The notes under the pieces: model-generated
The model's input: only the letters and a program-made list of their open reading frames with translations
Told to the model about the DNA's origin: nothing
Database searches by the model: none
In this document: positions 60,524-64,000 of the stretch, piece by piece
How positions within the stretch are numbered: position 1 is the first letter of the stretch
Layout: the number at the start of each line of letters is the position of its first letter
DNA from: Mactra quadrangularis
Lineage: Eukaryota > Mollusca > Bivalvia > Venerida > Mactridae
Direction of reading: 5' to 3'
NCBI GenBank assembly: GCA_025267735.1
Contig: CM046306.1
Span: forward strand, 31,823,919 to 31,887,918
Length of the DNA: 64,000 nucleotides
Translations under genes and position numbers: made by a program

Positions 60524-62430
60524 TTAAACTTGTTCAGTAATCACCAAACTTTTATATTTCTCCCATGATTTTTCAAACCTGTCTTCTCTCTGAGATTGTC
60601 TGGCTATATATTTATTGATATTATAACTAGTACAGATTAGACTTTTGAAATTAGTTATATTAGGCCTTAACTGATCCATTCTACAATAATATAAATGATA
60701 TTTACCCTGTATTATAATTTGATTAATAACCTCATCAAGTTTTGTATTACCAAATAGAATATCATAAATGGTCCAATCTTGAAGGTTAATATTACACTTA
60801 TTATTCATGTAGGACTGAACAAGTTGCCGGAATTGTTTAGATATTTCACATTCATAAAATAAATGAGGAAGGGTTTCTATATTGTTATGACAAAATGTAC
60901 ATGAATCATTATCAGTTTTATGCATTTTTTTAAGTAAATGATTTGTTGCTAGTATTCTGTGGTTTATTCTAAATTGAAACCATATAAGTTTAGGATCTTT
61001 TGTATACTTAAAAACTATTTCATATATAGATTTGTTAAGAAAACAATCGTTATTTTGTAAATCATTTTTCCATTTCTCTAAAGAGTTCGGATATTGTTTA
61101 GAATTTAACATTATCTTGTATATTGTACTACAACCTCTTGAGTTTTTTTATTTATAATTGATAAACTTAGAGAAAATGGGGCGTTAAATCAATATTGTTT
61201 GGGCATGTTGTTTATGTTTTCATTTTTGCAAATAGCTTTTTACGGCTGCTATAATACTTCTATATTCTAAAAAGTTACTTCTAATATTATATATTTCTGA
61301 AAAAACATTATAAGTAAGAAATTCACCACTTTGGGTGATAAGATCTCCCACATAAAGGACACCACCATTAATCAATCTATTGTTGTACATACTTTTGTTT
61401 GCAATTTTAATATTGGGATTTAGCCAAAGATTAATGAATAATAATCACAATAGTTATTAGGTTTCAAAATACTGGACAGCATGTAATAGCCATTTAGCAC
61501 ATCTTTCCAAAAAGGGTTTGTTTCTAGTAGCATTTTCATTTTTACAAAATCAGAACCAAACTTTAAAAAATCTTTTATATAAGGACAAGTGTTTTCTATC
61601 AACTGATAGTATTTAGTATTAGAGAAACAATATCTTCTTATCCAAGTACCTTTTAAACTATTCATAAAATATTTAACATTAATCATCTTTAGACCCCCAT
61701 ATTTATAGTCTTGTGTTATTATATTTCTTTTCACTTTGTCTATTCCTCCTTTCAAAAGAAAATTATAGAACATATTTTGTATCAAATTTATTTTATCAAG
61801 GGGGGGGGTTAGGTAGACTTAGAATAAGGTGATTTAGTTTTGCAAGTGCAAGAGATTTAATGACTACTAGTTTTCCAATAGGGGAGATAACTCTTTTTGA
61901 CCAGTTTGCAAATAGTTTCTTAATTTCTTCGATTTTGGATTCATAGTTCAAGTCTACAATTTGGTTTTTGTTAGTAGAGAATTTTTATCCAAGAACTGTA
62001 AAAATATCAGAATTCCAATCTAGGTTATATTCTGGACATAAAATAGTATTACTATTTTTGAATGCGCCAAACCAAATAACTTTAGTTTTTTCCATATTGA
62101 TATTAAGGCCTGAAATATTAGAATAAAATTTTAAGGTTAACATTGTGTTTTTCAAAGACTTTTCTGTACCGTCTAAAAAAAGACTAGTATCGTCAGCATA
62201 TTGCGAGACTTTATATTCTGTACCATGAATATTTGAACCTGTAATATTTTTATTATTTCTAATTAAGATTGAAAGAATTTCAGCACATATGATGAATAGG
62301 TAAGGGGACAGGGCATCACCTTGACGACATCCTCTCTGAAGAGAGAACCACTCTGACATGTGTCCATAAACTATTACACAAGACTCAATATTATTGTAAA
62401 ATAACTTAATTCTAGATGCTAGAACTTACC
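60524..62430 (-). pseudogene. Truncated non-LTR retrotransposon (LINE) ORF2
   Basis: Reading leftwards from about 62430, the reverse transcriptase shows IKLFYNNIESCVIVYG, then QRGCRQGDALSPYLF and the catalytic YADDTSLFLDG (62359-61985). A linker region (61785-61420) carries YKYGGLKM and WIRRYC. A short block near 61370-61200 has GVLYVGDLITQSGEFLTYN. The end (61111-60524) has the CX2C-X8-H-X4-C knuckle (CTFC, then PHLFYEC) found after the reverse transcriptase in L1/Tx1-like LINEs. The pieces lie in different frames with stops between them, and the endonuclease and N-terminal half are absent, so it is a dead 5'-truncated copy. Proteins of this type reverse-transcribe their own mRNA at a nicked target. 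Confidence 0.9.
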
Positions 62431-62860
62431 TAAGTGGCATGCCCCAAGAAAATAAACCAGCAAGAAGCTGGTTTAATTTGACACAAACAATAGTTGAACT
62501 TGGTAAAGTAGCTACAGATGTATTATGTTTTCTTGTTCCTTATTTTAAGTTTTAAGTCTTTAAGTTGTAATACATAATATATATATATACATTAATATAT
62601 TTAGAAGAATTGCATAATTATACCTGTAAGTCCTGTTCTATGTCATAATTACCAATTCTTTATGTAAAATATAGAACTTAACAACACACGTTTAACATTT
62701 TAACTTAGTTATATCGTCTGCCATATTCACACATTTCAATCCAAATGTTACAAATACAATTTCTATTGTTTTTATTTATAGTATGCTTAACCAGGAAGTT
62801 CAGTACATTTTAGATAACTAGTGCATAGTTTGGCAATTTTCCATTCAATCGGGGTACACA
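62431..62860. other. Non-coding, AT-rich
   Basis: Nothing recognised beyond a short (TA)n at about 62577-62588. Confidence 0.45.
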
Positions 62861-62862
62861 CG

Positions 62863-63034
62863 TTATAAAAGTTGACTGGTTTAAATTAAAGTGTAAATGC
62901 ACACGACACGAATTTATTAGTCTACAGGTATATGACGTGACTTTATTTATATAAAAGTTGACTGGTTTAAATTAAAGTGTAAATGCACACGACACGATTT
63001 TATTAGTCTACAGGTATATGACGTGACTTTCTTT
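62863..63034. repeat. 86-bp tandem duplication
   Basis: The block starting at TATAAAAGTTGACTGGTTTA occurs at about 62863 and again 86 bases later with two or three changes (for example GAATTTATT versus GATTTTATT). Confidence 0.85.
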
Positions 63035-64000
63035 ATCAAGTGCATATATTTAACTAGAAAAATTTGGTGAGAAATTTATTTATTTGTATTATTTGTTTTC
63101 TTGTTAAATTTGTTTAACTGATATATTGAACTCAGCATGAGTTACAATTACATAACACTTATCTGATGATGTTAGAGGAAATTCTAGTTTCGATTTCATC
63201 ATTTCAGTTAATTTTAACATTTTTATTGTAAACAAACATCTTTTCAATGACATTATGATACATTTATGCAATTTATGTTTCTAAACTGGTACGTCACATT
63301 TTGTACCATTTTGGCACAATGAAAGTATAAACTATACATTTAGAAACATATACATGTAATATGGTTTTCCAACTTTCTAACAATAAGTCATCTAATTTTT
63401 TAAACTCTCTTTTAGAGGTAATACAGCTTTTAAAACTGTTATTTCTAGTTAAGAACAACAGGAAAATTCGAAAAGAATCGATGGTACAAGTGCCAAATTA
63501 CGTATTTTTAAAATGAATCCAGAAAATCTAAAAATAGAACAACAATGGTTTTTCCGAGACTAAATATAAAGCAAAGTACAATGTACATGCATAAAAACTA
63601 CGTATTCGCTATCAGAAAGGCGTTGAAGTTGATTCACAATGCGATGTGATTCTCAGCGGTAGAACTAAGCAACATTGTAAGCAAAGCAAGACGACCAGGG
63701 TCCGGTTTCACGAACGCAATCCTATCTTAAATTTCTAGATTAACCTTAAATTTGCTATTTTTAGCATTTTTAAGTTTAAGTGCGTTTTACAAACATTTTA
63801 CAATTTAATCCGTTCTTAAATAGTCTAAGTTATGAGTGAAAATTTAATCGAGTGAATGGGTAGATTAAACTGAAAGTAAAAATACTTAAATATAAACAAA
63901 TGGTTAACGTGCGTCTAAATTTATGTTGGACTGGCTCTAGAGTCCCTAAACGACATGAATTCCGACGAAGGGACACTTAGTGTGGATTAGGAAGTATATC
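63035..64000. other. Non-coding to the window end
   Basis: No gene seen. GGTCCGGTTTCACGAACGCA at about 63700 resembles the end of a dispersed repeat, but its partner end is outside the window or absent. Confidence 0.4.

Overview
The window is AT-rich, intron-rich metazoan DNA. A bivalve mollusc is the best guess. The support is a two-BIR IAP gene, small secreted tandemly duplicated lectin-like genes, many MITEs and tRNA-type SINE pieces, and frequent TACATGTA-type words. The species cannot be named from the sequence.

About 1-41 kb is a tandem array of one small gene family, all on the plus strand. Each gene has a signal-peptide exon, then three exons that read like a diverged galectin fold, with matching splice phases in every copy. 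Copy A (exons 2-4 at 588-16318) has lost its first exon off the left edge. Copy B (22615-28539) and copy C (34417-38030) are complete. A stop-terminated remnant of a fourth exon 1 lies at 40779-40901. The A-to-B and B-to-C intergenic segments are near duplicates, with a repeat unit of about 11.8 kb, so each copy serves as an aligned empty-site control for insertions in the others.

Intron 2 of copy A is swollen to 14 kb by two TTAA-flanked insertions that copy B lacks. One is a 10.35-kb element (2577-12925) with matching 25-bp ends. It contains a two-exon pogo/Tigger-like DDE transposase gene, a small HIRAN-domain reading frame and nested MITEs and SINE pieces. The other is a nearly perfect 1.3-kb foldback element (12996-14304). 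A third TTAA-flanked element lies at 42667-44455. The intergenic segments hold a GC-rich MITE, a promoter-like CCAAT/CRE/TATA cluster without an obvious gene, a threefold imperfect repeat, and an inverted-repeat element filled with palindromic ACGTG words just upstream of genes B and C.

About 41.8-52.3 kb is non-coding DNA present as three diverged copies of a 2-4 kb segment, each with an exon-like sequence that in two copies ends at a splice donor. It leads into an inhibitor-of-apoptosis gene (coding exons 52780-57565, BIR-BIR-RING, with a spliced 3' UTR). One BIR2 intron has ATAAGT where a GT donor is expected.

From 58.1 kb to the end there is no host gene that I can support. There is a 5'-truncated, frame-broken LINE on the minus strand (about 60.5-62.4 kb), a simple-repeat patch and an 86-bp tandem duplication.
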